From: AC2028 sp002373595 | GTDB lineage: Bacteria; Bacillota; Clostridia; Lachnospirales; Lachnospiraceae | Direction: 5' to 3' | NCBI GenBank assembly: GCA_946616365.1 | Contig: CAMOIX010000010.1 | Location: forward strand, 1 to 64,000 | DNA: 64,000 bases | Part shown: positions 43,933-53,588 of the stretch, piece after piece | Layout of the letters: each line of letters starts with the position of its first letter | Position numbering within the stretch: the stretch's first letter is position 1 | The notes under the pieces: generated by a model | Told to the model about the DNA's origin: nothing | Databases searched by the model: none | What the model saw: only the letters and a program-made list of their open reading frames with translations | Made by a program: the position numbers and the translations under genes

Positions 43933-45405
43933 ATGAAACTATCCATCGGAAAAAAGAGCGGTATACTCATTATAGCTGCCGTCATTCTGGTAGGTCTCCT
44001 TTCCGGTTTTTTAGGCGATTATATCAGCGATAATATCATCGAAAAGATTTATTTTGAGCGTGCCGTTGATCTCGCTAAGACTACGGCTCTTATGGTTGAT
44101 ACCGATAAACTTAAAGTTGTCCGCGATGAGGTAATGGACATCTTTAATGCTACCGAAGATCCTGTATCCAGTGAGGATTGGGGAAGTGAAGAGTTCTTTG
44201 CATATCTTGATAAATATGCCGATATCGTTCAGATGCCGGAGTTTTCATATGTCAGAGATCAGTTGAGGTCAGTTCTTAAAGTCAATCATGTAAGTTCTGT
44301 ATATATCTGTTATTTTGACAGTACTACCAACGGAACTATATATCTTGTTGATGCGGGATATGAGGACGCCTGTCCACCCGGATGTTATGATCCTTATTAT
44401 TCCGAAGAGGCGCGCATCGCTGCTATTAATGATCCTTCAGCCGGTATGGCTCCGGTTGTTTCCAAAACACCTGAATATGGCTGGCTTGTCGCAACCGGTA
44501 TGCCCATTTTCGATGAGAACGGAGATATCGTTGCTTACGCTGCAGTGGATATGTCGATGGATGAAATTGCTGATGTAAAAAACGGGTATAACAGGATGAT
44601 GGCAGGTGTTCTGTTCCTGGTTTCGATCGTTATCATCTTTCTTGGAATTTTGACAGTAAGGAAAGCAATCGTCAATCCTATCAATATTCTTTCTGCAACT
44701 TCGGTCAGATACTGTGATGAAATGAGCAAAGGTGATGATACTGAGCGTCATGATTTTGCAGATCTGAAGATCAAGACCGGTGATGAGATAGAAGTCCTTG
44801 CCGATTCCATGAAGAAGATGGAGCAGGATATAAACGAACATATTAAGGATCTTCTCTATGCAAGAGAAAAACTCGATACCACTATGGACCAGGCGGAGGA
44901 GATGTCAGCACTTGCCAATGCTGATGCTCTTACAGGAGTGCGTAATAAGCGCGCATATGAATCCGAAGAGGCCAAGCTCAATGCCGATATCAGTGCAGGC
45001 ATGAATATAAACTTTGGAATAGCGATGATCGATCTCAATGATCTTAAAGTTATAAACGATAACTATGGGCATGATGCAGGCGACGAAGCATTAAAAATAA
45101 TCTGTAGGCTCATATGCGATACATTTAAGCATTCTCCGGTATACAGAGTCGGCGGAGACGAATTTGTTGTCATACTGAAATTCCTTGATTATGAGCACAG
45201 AAATGAACTTTTCGGCGTATTCAAGAATCTGATCGAATATCAGCAGGAAGAAGGCAACATAGATAAATGGAGAGCCGTATCTGCTGCTATAGGAAGCGCC
45301 GATTATGACAGAACAAGGGATAAATGCGTGGCGGATGTGTATAAACGTGCTGATGAAGCGATGTATGAATGCAAGCGCGAGATGAAGTCACGCGCTGTAA
45401 GATGA
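43933..45405 (+). CDS. Membrane diguanylate cyclase (sensor-HAMP-GGDEF)
   Basis: Makes cyclic di-GMP from two GTP. Residues: membrane helix (about 10-32), extracytoplasmic dCACHE-like sensor (about 33-215), second helix (about 217-242), HAMP-like linker, coiled segment, and a GGDEF domain. The catalytic signature is GGDEF (407-411), preceded by NDNYGHDAGDEAL. The inhibitory I-site RxxD five residues before the signature is absent (FKHS), so product feedback is probably missing. No EAL domain. It has its own promoter and leads a run that includes polA. Confidence 0.9.
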   Translation: MKLSIGKKSGILIIAAVILVGLLSGFLGDYISDNIIEKIYFERAVDLAKTTALMVDTDKLKVVRDEVMDIFNATEDPVSSEDWGSEEFFAYLDKYADIVQMPEFSYVRDQLRSVLKVNHVSSVYICYFDSTTNGTIYLVDAGYEDACPPGCYDPYYSEEARIAAINDPSAGMAPVVSKTPEYGWLVATGMPIFDENGDIVAYAAVDMSMDEIADVKNGYNRMMAGVLFLVSIVIIFLGILTVRKAIVNPINILSATSVRYCDEMSKGDDTERHDFADLKIKTGDEIEVLADSMKKMEQDINEHIKDLLYAREKLDTTMDQAEEMSALANADALTGVRNKRAYESEEAKLNADISAGMNINFGIAMIDLNDLKVINDNYGHDAGDEALKIICRLICDTFKHSPVYRVGGDEFVVILKFLDYEHRNELFGVFKNLIEYQQEEGNIDKWRAVSAAIGSADYDRTRDKCVADVYKRADEAMYECKREMKSRAVR

Positions 45406-45412
45406 TATACAT

Positions 45413-45733
45413 ATGAATTGTAAAGAGTTTGAACATTTGATACCGTCTTTTCTCGATCGGACCATGGACTATGGGACGATGGATGAGTTCGGTAAGCATA
45501 TGGAGAACTGCCCTGAGTGCAAGGAAGAGCTGTCGATTCGTTTTCTTGTAACTGAGGGTATGAAGCATCTTGAAGACGGAGGAGAATTCAATCTCCAGAA
45601 GGAACTCGACAGAAGATTGGATGAGAACAGCAGAAATCTCCAGAGACACTCCGCTATGATAGCTTCCGGCAGATATCTGGTTACAACGCTTTTTGTTTTC
45701 ATCGGAATGATTTTGATATTATTTTTCGGATAA
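45413..45733 (+). CDS. Small zinc-finger membrane protein, anti-sigma-like
   Basis: 106 residues. An N-terminal zf-HC2-type finger (C3, then H-x3-C-x2-C in HMENCPEC), a helical middle, and one C-terminal membrane helix (about 84-104). This is the layout of membrane anti-sigma factors, but no ECF sigma factor gene is adjacent, so the partner is unknown. It sits 7 bases after the diguanylate cyclase and 4 bases before polA. Confidence 0.75.
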   Translation: MNCKEFEHLIPSFLDRTMDYGTMDEFGKHMENCPECKEELSIRFLVTEGMKHLEDGGEFNLQKELDRRLDENSRNLQRHSAMIASGRYLVTTLFVFIGMILILFFG

Positions 45734-45737
45734 GGTA

Positions 45738-48383
45738 ATGGCTGAAAAACTTGTACTGATCGATGGTCACAGCATAATAAACAGAGCATTCTACGGAGTC
45801 CCGGATCTTACCAACAGTGCGGGGCTTCATACCAATGCTGTTTACGGATTTCTGAATATTCTTTTCAAACTCCTTGATGAAGAACGTCCGGATTATCTTG
45901 TTGTAGCTTTTGATGAGCATGCTCCGACTTTCAGACATGAGATGTATAAGGAGTATAAGGGCACGAGAAAGCCTATGGCGGATGAACTCCGCGAGCAGGT
46001 GCCCGTACTCAGACAGCTCCTGGAAGCTATGAAAGTAATGTGCGTATCAAGAGCCGGACTTGAGGCTGATGATATTCTCGGTACACTTGCCAAAAAGAGT
46101 TCAGCTGCGGGAATAGATGTAAGACTTGTATCAGGAGACAGGGACCTGCTCCAGATAGCGGATGACAGGATATGCGTCAGGATACCCAGGACCAAAGGCG
46201 GCAAGACTACGATAGACGATTTCTATGCCGCAGATGTAGAAGCGGCATATCATGTCACTCCCAAGCAGTTTGTTGAGCTTAAGGCTCTTATGGGAGATTC
46301 ATCGGACAATATCCCGGGTGTGCCTAAGGTTGGTGAAAAGACTGCAACGGATCTTATGATACAGTACGGTTCCATCAATGGTATCTACGAACATCTTGAG
46401 GAGATAACCAAAAACGCAGTCAGGGAGTCTCTTCGTGAGAACAGGGATCTGTGTGATCTTTGCCTTAAACTTGCGACTATCAAGACGGATTGCGATGTTG
46501 AACTTGATAAGGAAAGGGCAAAAGCCGAAGGGTTCTTTACTCCCGAAGCTTATGACATCATAAAGAGACTTGAGTTCAAGAAGTTTTTTGACAGGTTTGA
46601 GATAAGTGATATTCCGCAAACTGTCAGAACAGATACAAAGACGGATATAAAAGTTTTTGAAGATATCGAGGCGTTTGCGGACTTCACTGCACCAGCCCCT
46701 GTTCTCGGACTTCGCGTGATCGGAGACGGAGCGGGAGCCGTATGTGCATCAGCTGCATATCTCGATGGCGATACCGAGAAAGTCGCGTATATACAGGGTC
46801 CCGATAAGGATTATCGCAAGCTCTGTAACCTGATTTCCGAAAAAACAAGTACTGATTCATGCATTGCAACTTTTGATATCAAGTCGGAATATGATCATTT
46901 CGGAAGGAACTATGAGGGTAGAGCGTTTGATATACTTCTTGCGGCTTACCTTCTGGATCCTCTCAAAAACGACCATGATGAGTGCAGCATCGCACAGAAT
47001 ATACTCGATAAGAATATTCCTGCCAGACAGGAACTTCTCGGCAAATCGGATATACAGGGAGCATTTTTCTCTTTGCCGGATAAGCTGAAGGAATATGCAT
47101 GCAACAGCGCACAGGTATGTCTGGAGTGCTATGAGCCTCTTAAGGAGAGACTTGAGAAGAACGGCATGTATGATCTTCTTCGCGATATGGAAATGCCCCT
47201 CTCGTATGTTATATGGGATATCGAGAGGATAGGTGTGCGTGCGGACAAGAGCGATATTGTGGCTTTTGGAAATTCGCTTTCCGGTAGGATAAGCGAGCTC
47301 GAAAAGAGCATTTATACCGGAGCGGGCTGCGAATTTAATATCAATTCACCCAAGCAGCTCGGAGAGATCCTCTTTGAAAAGATGGGTCTGCAGGGCGGAA
47401 AGAAGACCAAGACCGGTTATTCAACGGCTGCAGATGTCCTTGAGAAACTCGCTGAAGACACTCCTGTGGTTAAAGATATACTTGAGTACAGAACTTTGAC
47501 TAAGCTTAAAAGTACTTATGCGGATGCACTCCCCGATTATATCGCTGCGGACGGAAGGATACATACCACTTTTTCTCAGACTACGACAGCAACGGGCAGG
47601 CTTTCCTCATCGGAGCCGAATCTGCAGAATATCCCGATCCGTACCGAAATTGGTAAGCAGCTTCGCAAAGTATTTGTTGCGGATGAAGGATGCGTATTTA
47701 TAGATGCCGATTATTCGCAGATAGAATTAAGAGTACTCGCTTCACTTTCGGGTGATGAGGAACTGATAGACAGCTACAGATCCGAAAAGGATATTCACAG
47801 GATCACCGCATCCAAAGTATTCAAGGTGCCGTTTGAGGAAGTGACTGATGTACAAAGGAGAAATGCAAAAGCCGTCAATTTTGGTATAGTATACGGCATA
47901 AGCTCTTTCGGGCTCAGCCAGGACCTCTCCATCAGCAAAAAGGAAGCGGCTGAATATATCGAGAAGTATTTCGAGACATATCCCGGTATAAAGGGATATC
48001 TCGACGGACTTATCAAAGATGCAAAGGATAAAGGGTATTCTGAGACATATTATGGCAGAAGACGTCCCATCCCTGAGCTTAAGTCATCCAACTTCATGCA
48101 GAGATCTTTCGGAGAGAGAGTTGCGATGAATGCGCCAATACAGGGAACTGCCGCTGATATCATCAAACGTGCGATGATAAGCGTGTGGCGCGAGATCGAT
48201 GAGAGAGGACTTAAGGGCAGACTTATCCTTCAGGTCCATGATGAACTCCTCATAGAGTGTCCCGAGAGTGAAAAGGATATCATGACCGAACTCTTAGAGC
48301 GCAATATGAAAGCTGCTGCGGACCTTAAGGTAGAGCTTTCGGTCGGAATAGAATCGGGACATAACTGGCTGGAGGCCCACTGA
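45738..48383 (+). CDS. polA: DNA polymerase I
   Basis: 881 residues. An N-terminal 5'-3' exonuclease domain (LIDGHSIINRAF, GLEADDILGT, GDSSDNIPGVPKVGEKTA), a middle domain (about 300-470) without the acidic 3'-5' exonuclease motifs, and a family A polymerase domain with motif A (DADYSQIELR), motif B (RRNAKAVNFGIVYG) and motif C (VHDELL). Loss of proofreading residues is common in Firmicutes. The TGATG overlap couples it to coaE. Confidence 0.97.
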   Translation: MAEKLVLIDGHSIINRAFYGVPDLTNSAGLHTNAVYGFLNILFKLLDEERPDYLVVAFDEHAPTFRHEMYKEYKGTRKPMADELREQVPVLRQLLEAMKVMCVSRAGLEADDILGTLAKKSSAAGIDVRLVSGDRDLLQIADDRICVRIPRTKGGKTTIDDFYAADVEAAYHVTPKQFVELKALMGDSSDNIPGVPKVGEKTATDLMIQYGSINGIYEHLEEITKNAVRESLRENRDLCDLCLKLATIKTDCDVELDKERAKAEGFFTPEAYDIIKRLEFKKFFDRFEISDIPQTVRTDTKTDIKVFEDIEAFADFTAPAPVLGLRVIGDGAGAVCASAAYLDGDTEKVAYIQGPDKDYRKLCNLISEKTSTDSCIATFDIKSEYDHFGRNYEGRAFDILLAAYLLDPLKNDHDECSIAQNILDKNIPARQELLGKSDIQGAFFSLPDKLKEYACNSAQVCLECYEPLKERLEKNGMYDLLRDMEMPLSYVIWDIERIGVRADKSDIVAFGNSLSGRISELEKSIYTGAGCEFNINSPKQLGEILFEKMGLQGGKKTKTGYSTAADVLEKLAEDTPVVKDILEYRTLTKLKSTYADALPDYIAADGRIHTTFSQTTTATGRLSSSEPNLQNIPIRTEIGKQLRKVFVADEGCVFIDADYSQIELRVLASLSGDEELIDSYRSEKDIHRITASKVFKVPFEEVTDVQRRNAKAVNFGIVYGISSFGLSQDLSISKKEAAEYIEKYFETYPGIKGYLDGLIKDAKDKGYSETYYGRRRPIPELKSSNFMQRSFGERVAMNAPIQGTAADIIKRAMISVWREIDERGLKGRLILQVHDELLIECPESEKDIMTELLERNMKAAADLKVELSVGIESGHNWLEAH

Positions 48384-48988
48384 TGAAGTTCATTGGTATA
48401 ACAGGCGGCATAGGCGCGGGAAAGTCCGAAATTCTTAAATACATCGGAAAGCATTATAACTGCGAGATCTATCTGGCAGACGATGTGGCGAAAAGCCTTG
48501 AAGAAAAAGGAACTGAAACGCATAAAAGGCTTGTTGATCTTCTCGGCGGGGATATACTTGGAGAAGACGGAGAGATAGATAAGTCTCTGATGAGCAAGAA
48601 GATTTATGCGGATGCCGGACTTTTGGAAAAGGTAAATGATATCGTCCACCCTGCCGTAAGGGAATTCCTTCTTGCAAGGCTGTCTAAAGCAAAAACGGAG
48701 AATAAGTGTGAGCTTTTCTTTGTAGAGGCGGCTCTTCTCGTTGAGACGGGATATGGAGAACTGGTAGATGAGATGTGGTATGTCCGGGCTGATGAGGATA
48801 TCAGGATACAGAGACTGATGGACTCGAGAGGGTATACCGAAGAGAAAGCGAGAAGCATAATAAACAGTCAGCTTAGTGATGATGAATACATGAAGGCTGC
48901 CGATTTCGTTCTTGATAACAGTGGCGACCTTGAGAACACATACAGAAGTATCAGAGAAAAACTGGGGGCATTTACATGGCTGGAGTGA
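48383..48988 (+). CDS. coaE: Dephospho-CoA kinase
   Basis: Last step of coenzyme A synthesis (201 residues). P-loop GGIGAGKS at the N-terminus, lid region and the CoA-domain start YLADDVAK are visible. It begins on the last base of the polA stop and overlaps the next gene by 13 bases. The polA-coaE pairing is common in Firmicutes. Confidence 0.95.
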   Translation: MKFIGITGGIGAGKSEILKYIGKHYNCEIYLADDVAKSLEEKGTETHKRLVDLLGGDILGEDGEIDKSLMSKKIYADAGLLEKVNDIVHPAVREFLLARLSKAKTENKCELFFVEAALLVETGYGELVDEMWYVRADEDIRIQRLMDSRGYTEEKARSIINSQLSDDEYMKAADFVLDNSGDLENTYRSIREKLGAFTWLE

Positions 48989-51087
48989 GAGAAAATCAGG
49001 GACAGCTCGTTTTCGGGCTTGACATAGGTACGAGGAGTATCGTTGGAACCGTGGGATACCAGGCCTCCGACGGATTTCATGTGCTTGCGCAGAAAACAAG
49101 AGAGCACGAGACCAGAGCAATGCTTGACGGTCAGATCCATGATATATCCAAAGTCGGAGAAACCATCAGCGTGGTCAAGAGACTTCTCGAGGAAAAACTT
49201 TCCAAGAATCTGAATGAAGTCTGTATAGCGGCTGCAGGACGCGTGCTCAGGACTGTTACAACACATGTGGAGAAGGATTTTGAATCCGAGCAGGAAGTTA
49301 CGGATGAGGATATCTACAATCTGTCCATGCAGGGCGTAGAGCAGGCATATGAGGAGTTCCAGCGTACCGATAAGAGTGATATCAAATTCTACTGTGTCGG
49401 ATATACCCCGATGCACTATTACATGAACGGATATCAGATCGGTAATCTGGAAGGACATAAAGCAAAAACCATAGCTGTCGATCTGATCGCAACATTCCTT
49501 CCCGATGATGTTGTCGATGGATTGTACAAGTCTGTAGAGCATGCGGGAATGCATGTGGCAAACCTTACACTCGAGCCTATAGCAGCTATTCAGGTTGCCA
49601 TACCTGAGAAATTCAGACTGTTAAATCTCGCACTGGTCGATGTCGGAGCAGGTACAAGCGATATATCTATAACAAGAGAGGGCGCAATAGTTGCTTACGG
49701 AATGATCCCCATCGCAGGAGATTCACTTACCGATGTGATCGTGCAGAGATGCCTTGTTGATTTTGCGATGGCAGAGCATATCAAGAGGAGCCTTATTAAA
49801 CAGGATAAGATCGAGTATACGGATATCATGGGACTGCCTCAGACTATAGACAAGAAAGAAGTCCTCGATTTCCTTGATCCCACCATCGAAGAAATGACCA
49901 CTCTTGTCAGTGAAGAGATAAAGAGACTAAACGGTGATAAGCCTGTAAGCGCTGTCTTCGTTGTCGGCGGAGGCGGAATGGTTCCGGGATATACTGAGAA
50001 GCTTTCCAAGAAGCTCGGTATTTTAAAGGAGCGTGTTGCAATAAGGGGCGAGGATGTTATGCAGAATATCATCTTCGAGGACGAAGAAGCGATCAAGGAT
50101 TCCCTTATGGTCACACCCATCGGAATATGCCTCAGCTATTATGCTCAAAGCAATAACTTTATCTTTGTCGAGTTTAATGAGAAGAGACTTAAGCTCTATG
50201 ATAACGGTAGACTGTCTGTATCGGACGCTGCTATTCAGATGTCGTTTGCAAACGAGGATCTCTTCCCCAAGAGAGGTGCAGCGATCACATATACCATCAA
50301 CGGCAAGTCGAGGATAAGCAGAGGAACGGTGGGTGAATCCGCTGTCATAACCATCAATGGCGATCCTGCCGATCTGTATTCACAGATAAGGAGCGGAGAT
50401 ATCATTACAGTCAAAGCATCGACTCAGGGAGAAGATGCGCATGTCGAGCTGGGATCCCTCCCCGAGCTTTCAAGTCCTCTTCATATCGTTGTTAACGGCA
50501 AGCAGTTCGACATCCCCAGAACTGCTGATGTTAACGGAAATAAAGAGAATGCATACTATGTCATCAAAGACGGTGACAATATCAAAGTCAGGAATTTCTA
50601 CACAGTCGAAGAGATCGGACAGATGCTCGATCTTCCTGTCGGCGGAGATATCAAAGTCAATGACACCGCTGCGGTACCTTCGACCAAAGTATATGAGGAC
50701 TTTACGCTTGAACTCGATCTGAATGCACCTGTGAAGGCGGAAGGCCTGTCATACAAGGATCTGCCCGAGGATGACGGTATCAGAGCGGTAAGGCCGGAAC
50801 CGGAAAAGACCGGGAACGAGACTGAAGGCACGGAAGGTGCGCAGGATGCTGCCGCTTCTGAAGATAAAGCAAATGAGACTGCGGAGCTTCATGTCACTGT
50901 CAATGAGCAGCCCATCACTCTTTCGGGTAAAAACGATTATGTATTTGTAGATGTATTTGATTATATAGATTTCAATCTTAATGCCGGTGGAGGCAAGGCT
51001 ATCGTTACGAAAGTAAACGGCAAATCGGCCGGATATATGCAGCCTCTATCCGAGGGAGATGTCCTGGAAATATATTGGAATGAGTGA
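48976..51087 (+). CDS. FtsA/PilM-like actin-fold protein with long C-terminal extension
   Basis: 703 residues. The actin-like ATPase core shows phosphate 1 GLDIGTRSI, phosphate 2 LVDVGAGTSDISI and the adenosine motif VVGGGGMVPGY. About 400 residues match FtsA length, but about 300 more follow: a beta-rich segment containing INGKSRISRG and IVVNGKQFDI, an acidic linker (about 585-630), and a final 70-residue segment (VTKVNGKSAGYMQPLSEGD) with beta-grasp character. No obvious membrane-targeting amphipathic helix is at the very end. Whether it is the division FtsA or a paralogue cannot be told. GGGGG 8 bases upstream supports the start. Confidence 0.8.
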   Translation: MAGVRENQGQLVFGLDIGTRSIVGTVGYQASDGFHVLAQKTREHETRAMLDGQIHDISKVGETISVVKRLLEEKLSKNLNEVCIAAAGRVLRTVTTHVEKDFESEQEVTDEDIYNLSMQGVEQAYEEFQRTDKSDIKFYCVGYTPMHYYMNGYQIGNLEGHKAKTIAVDLIATFLPDDVVDGLYKSVEHAGMHVANLTLEPIAAIQVAIPEKFRLLNLALVDVGAGTSDISITREGAIVAYGMIPIAGDSLTDVIVQRCLVDFAMAEHIKRSLIKQDKIEYTDIMGLPQTIDKKEVLDFLDPTIEEMTTLVSEEIKRLNGDKPVSAVFVVGGGGMVPGYTEKLSKKLGILKERVAIRGEDVMQNIIFEDEEAIKDSLMVTPIGICLSYYAQSNNFIFVEFNEKRLKLYDNGRLSVSDAAIQMSFANEDLFPKRGAAITYTINGKSRISRGTVGESAVITINGDPADLYSQIRSGDIITVKASTQGEDAHVELGSLPELSSPLHIVVNGKQFDIPRTADVNGNKENAYYVIKDGDNIKVRNFYTVEEIGQMLDLPVGGDIKVNDTAAVPSTKVYEDFTLELDLNAPVKAEGLSYKDLPEDDGIRAVRPEPEKTGNETEGTEGAQDAAASEDKANETAELHVTVNEQPITLSGKNDYVFVDVFDYIDFNLNAGGGKAIVTKVNGKSAGYMQPLSEGDVLEIYWNE

Positions 51088-51886
51088 TATGAGGATGTGC
51101 TCCCTGGCCAGCGGGAGCAGCGGTAATTGCATATACATAGGATCCGATACGACGCATATCCTGGTTGATATCGGAATAAGCGGGAAAAAGTGTGATGCGG
51201 GCCTGTCTTCTCTGGACCTTAAAGGCAGCGATATTTCGGGAGTGCTCATCACTCACGAACATTCGGATCACATCAAAGGACTGGGTGTTTTTGCCAGAAA
51301 ATACGGTATTCCGATCTATGCGACTAAGGGAACCATAAATGCGATAAAGAATGATCGCACCGTAGGTGTGATTGATGATGGCTTGTTTGAAGAGATAAAA
51401 AAGGACAAAAGCTTTTCTATCGGTGATATCAAATGCAATGCGATGAGAGTATCTCACGATGCGGCTGATCCGGTGGCTTACAGATTCGGAAGAGGCGGCA
51501 AGAAACTGGCTGTTTGTACCGATCTTGGATGCTATGACGATTATACGATAGAGTCACTCAAAGGGATGGATGCACTTCTGATAGAAGCAAATCATGATAT
51601 CAGAATGCTGCAGATGGGACCTTATCCGTATATGTTAAAGCAGAGGATCATGAGTGACAGAGGTCATCTGTCCAACGAGAATTCCGGGAAACTCCTCTGT
51701 GAGATATTAAACGATCATGTAAATGATATAATACTTGGACATCTGTCCAAAGAGAATAATTATCCCGAGCTTGCATTTGAAGCAGTCAGGATGGAGATCA
51801 CGGTAGGTGACAATCCTTACAAAGCAAATGACTTCAGGATAAATGTAGCAAAAAGAGATGAACCTTCTGAAGTGATATACGTATAA
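51080..51886 (+). CDS. Metallo-beta-lactamase-fold hydrolase (WalJ/YycJ type)
   Basis: 268 residues. The metal motif THEHSDH and the N-terminal CSLASGSSGNCIYIG signature identify the YycJ/WalJ-like family, a putative exonuclease linked to cell-wall and mismatch-repair phenotypes elsewhere. A C-terminal LGHLSKENNYPELA motif is typical. Several in-frame ATGs lie within 16 bases (51080, 51089, 51095); I take 51080, which overlaps the previous stop by 8 bases. No WalKR genes are adjacent. Confidence 0.88.
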   Translation: MSDMRMCSLASGSSGNCIYIGSDTTHILVDIGISGKKCDAGLSSLDLKGSDISGVLITHEHSDHIKGLGVFARKYGIPIYATKGTINAIKNDRTVGVIDDGLFEEIKKDKSFSIGDIKCNAMRVSHDAADPVAYRFGRGGKKLAVCTDLGCYDDYTIESLKGMDALLIEANHDIRMLQMGPYPYMLKQRIMSDRGHLSNENSGKLLCEILNDHVNDIILGHLSKENNYPELAFEAVRMEITVGDNPYKANDFRINVAKRDEPSEVIYV

Positions 51887-51918
51887 AGAAACAGGCGTAC
51901 TGCCGGAAAGAGGAAAAA

Positions 51919-52200
51919 ATGGAAAAAGCAGAAAAGGTAATAATCACGGTTGTCGGAAAGGATACAGTAGGTATCATCGCAAAAGTATGTACTTTTCTTT
52001 CCGAGAAGAAGATCAACATACTTGATATCTCGCAGACCATTGTTTCGGGATTTTTCAACATGATGATGATCGCGGATATGAACGGATCCGACATTTCATT
52101 CGGAGATCTCTGTGACGGTATGGACAAGATCGGCTCTGAGATCGGGGTATCCATTAAGTGCCAGAAAGAAGAGATATTTGACGAGATGCACAGAATCTGA
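51919..52200 (+). CDS. ACT domain protein
   Basis: 93 residues forming a single ACT domain (VGKDTVGIIAKVCTFLSEKKINILDISQ), of the small stand-alone type (UPF0237). It is next to a DUF711 gene, a pairing seen widely, which suggests the two proteins act together. Ligand unknown, probably an amino acid. Confidence 0.9.
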   Translation: MEKAEKVIITVVGKDTVGIIAKVCTFLSEKKINILDISQTIVSGFFNMMMIADMNGSDISFGDLCDGMDKIGSEIGVSIKCQKEEIFDEMHRI

Positions 52201-52218
52201 TCGGGATTGGAGATAAAG

Positions 52219-53583
52219 ATGATCAATCAATTTGAAGTAATCGAAACCAATAAAATGATAGATGAGGAGAATCTCGATGTAAGAACCATCACGATGGGGA
52301 TCTCCCTTCTTGACTGCGCATCTTCGGATGTAGATAAGACCTGTGAGGCGGTAAAGAAAAAGATATACGATCATGCCAAAGATCTGGTAAAGACCGGTGA
52401 AGAGATATCCAGAGAATTTGGTGTTCCTATCGTAAATAAGCGTGTATCCGTTACTCCCATCTCACTTGTGGGAGCAGGATGCTGCAAGACCGAAGCGGAT
52501 TATGTCAGGATCGCAAAAGCTCTTGATGAAGTTGCCGATGAGATCGGTATCAATTTCCTTGGTGGGTATTCCGCACTCGTAAGCAAAGGAATGTCAGAGA
52601 GCGATGAGAAACTGATAAGGTCCATCCCTCAGGCTCTGGCTGACACCGGAAGAGTATGCTCGTCAGTTAACCTGGGATCCACACGTACCGGTATCAATAT
52701 GGACGCTGTCAGACTGATGGGAGAAACTATAGTCGAGACTGCCAAGAAGACTGCAGAGGACGGTTCCATCGGCTGCGCTAAGCTTGTTGTATTCTGTAAT
52801 GCTCCGGATGACAATCCTTTCATGGCAGGTGCATTCCACGGCGTAACCGAAGGTGAAGCCGTTATCAATGTCGGTGTAAGTGGCCCGGGTGTTGTTAAGA
52901 CTGCACTTGAACAGGTAAGAGGAAAGGATTTTGAGACTCTCTGTGAGACTATCAAAAAGACTGCATTCAAGGTAACCAGAGTCGGTCAACTCGTTGCCGG
53001 GGAGGCGTCAAAGAGACTGGGGGTTCCTTTCGGTATCATAGATCTGTCACTTGCCCCCACTCCGGCTATTGGAGACAGCGTTGCTGATATCCTCTGCGAG
53101 ATCGGACTTGAGCATCCCGGTGCACCCGGAACTACCGCTGCACTTGCACTTCTTAACGATCAGGTAAAGAAGGGCGGTGTTATGGCTTCTTCATATGTCG
53201 GCGGACTGTCCGGTGCGTTTATACCTGTGAGTGAGGATCAGGGAATGATAGATGCCGTTAATGCAGGAGCTCTTACTATCGAGAAACTCGAAGCTATGAC
53301 ATGCGTATGCTCTGTAGGACTTGATATGATAGCTATTCCGGGAGATACATCGGCTGCATCTATTTCCGGTATCATAGCTGATGAGATGGCTATCGGTATG
53401 GTTAATGCCAAGACTACGGCTGTAAGGATCATTCCTGCCATAGGCAAGACTGTAGGAGATTCGGTAACTTTCGGAGGTCTCCTTGGATATGCTCCGATCA
53501 TGCCGGTCAACAGATTTGCATGTGACGACTTTATAAACAGAAAGGGACGGATACCCGCCCCCATACATTCATTCAAGAATTAA
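52219..53583 (+). CDS. DUF711 (UPF0210, PFL-like) family protein
   Basis: 454 residues of the UPF0210/DUF711 family, distantly related to the glycyl-radical enzyme fold but of unknown reaction. Conserved stretches include ITMGISLLDC, SVTPISLVGAGC and DLSLAPTPAIGDSVA. GGAG sits 7 bases before ATG 52219; an in-frame TTG at 52207 overlaps that site and is less likely. Its stop is 5 bases from the oppositely oriented tmcAL stop. Confidence 0.9.
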   Translation: MINQFEVIETNKMIDEENLDVRTITMGISLLDCASSDVDKTCEAVKKKIYDHAKDLVKTGEEISREFGVPIVNKRVSVTPISLVGAGCCKTEADYVRIAKALDEVADEIGINFLGGYSALVSKGMSESDEKLIRSIPQALADTGRVCSSVNLGSTRTGINMDAVRLMGETIVETAKKTAEDGSIGCAKLVVFCNAPDDNPFMAGAFHGVTEGEAVINVGVSGPGVVKTALEQVRGKDFETLCETIKKTAFKVTRVGQLVAGEASKRLGVPFGIIDLSLAPTPAIGDSVADILCEIGLEHPGAPGTTAALALLNDQVKKGGVMASSYVGGLSGAFIPVSEDQGMIDAVNAGALTIEKLEAMTCVCSVGLDMIAIPGDTSAASISGIIADEMAIGMVNAKTTAVRIIPAIGKTVGDSVTFGGLLGYAPIMPVNRFACDDFINRKGRIPAPIHSFKN

Positions 53584-53588
53584 CTCCA

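Noticed and set aside
45413..45733. Confident annotation of the small zinc-finger protein as an anti-sigma factor
   Set aside because: The finger and membrane helix fit, but no sigma factor gene is next to it, so the call is kept as anti-sigma-like.
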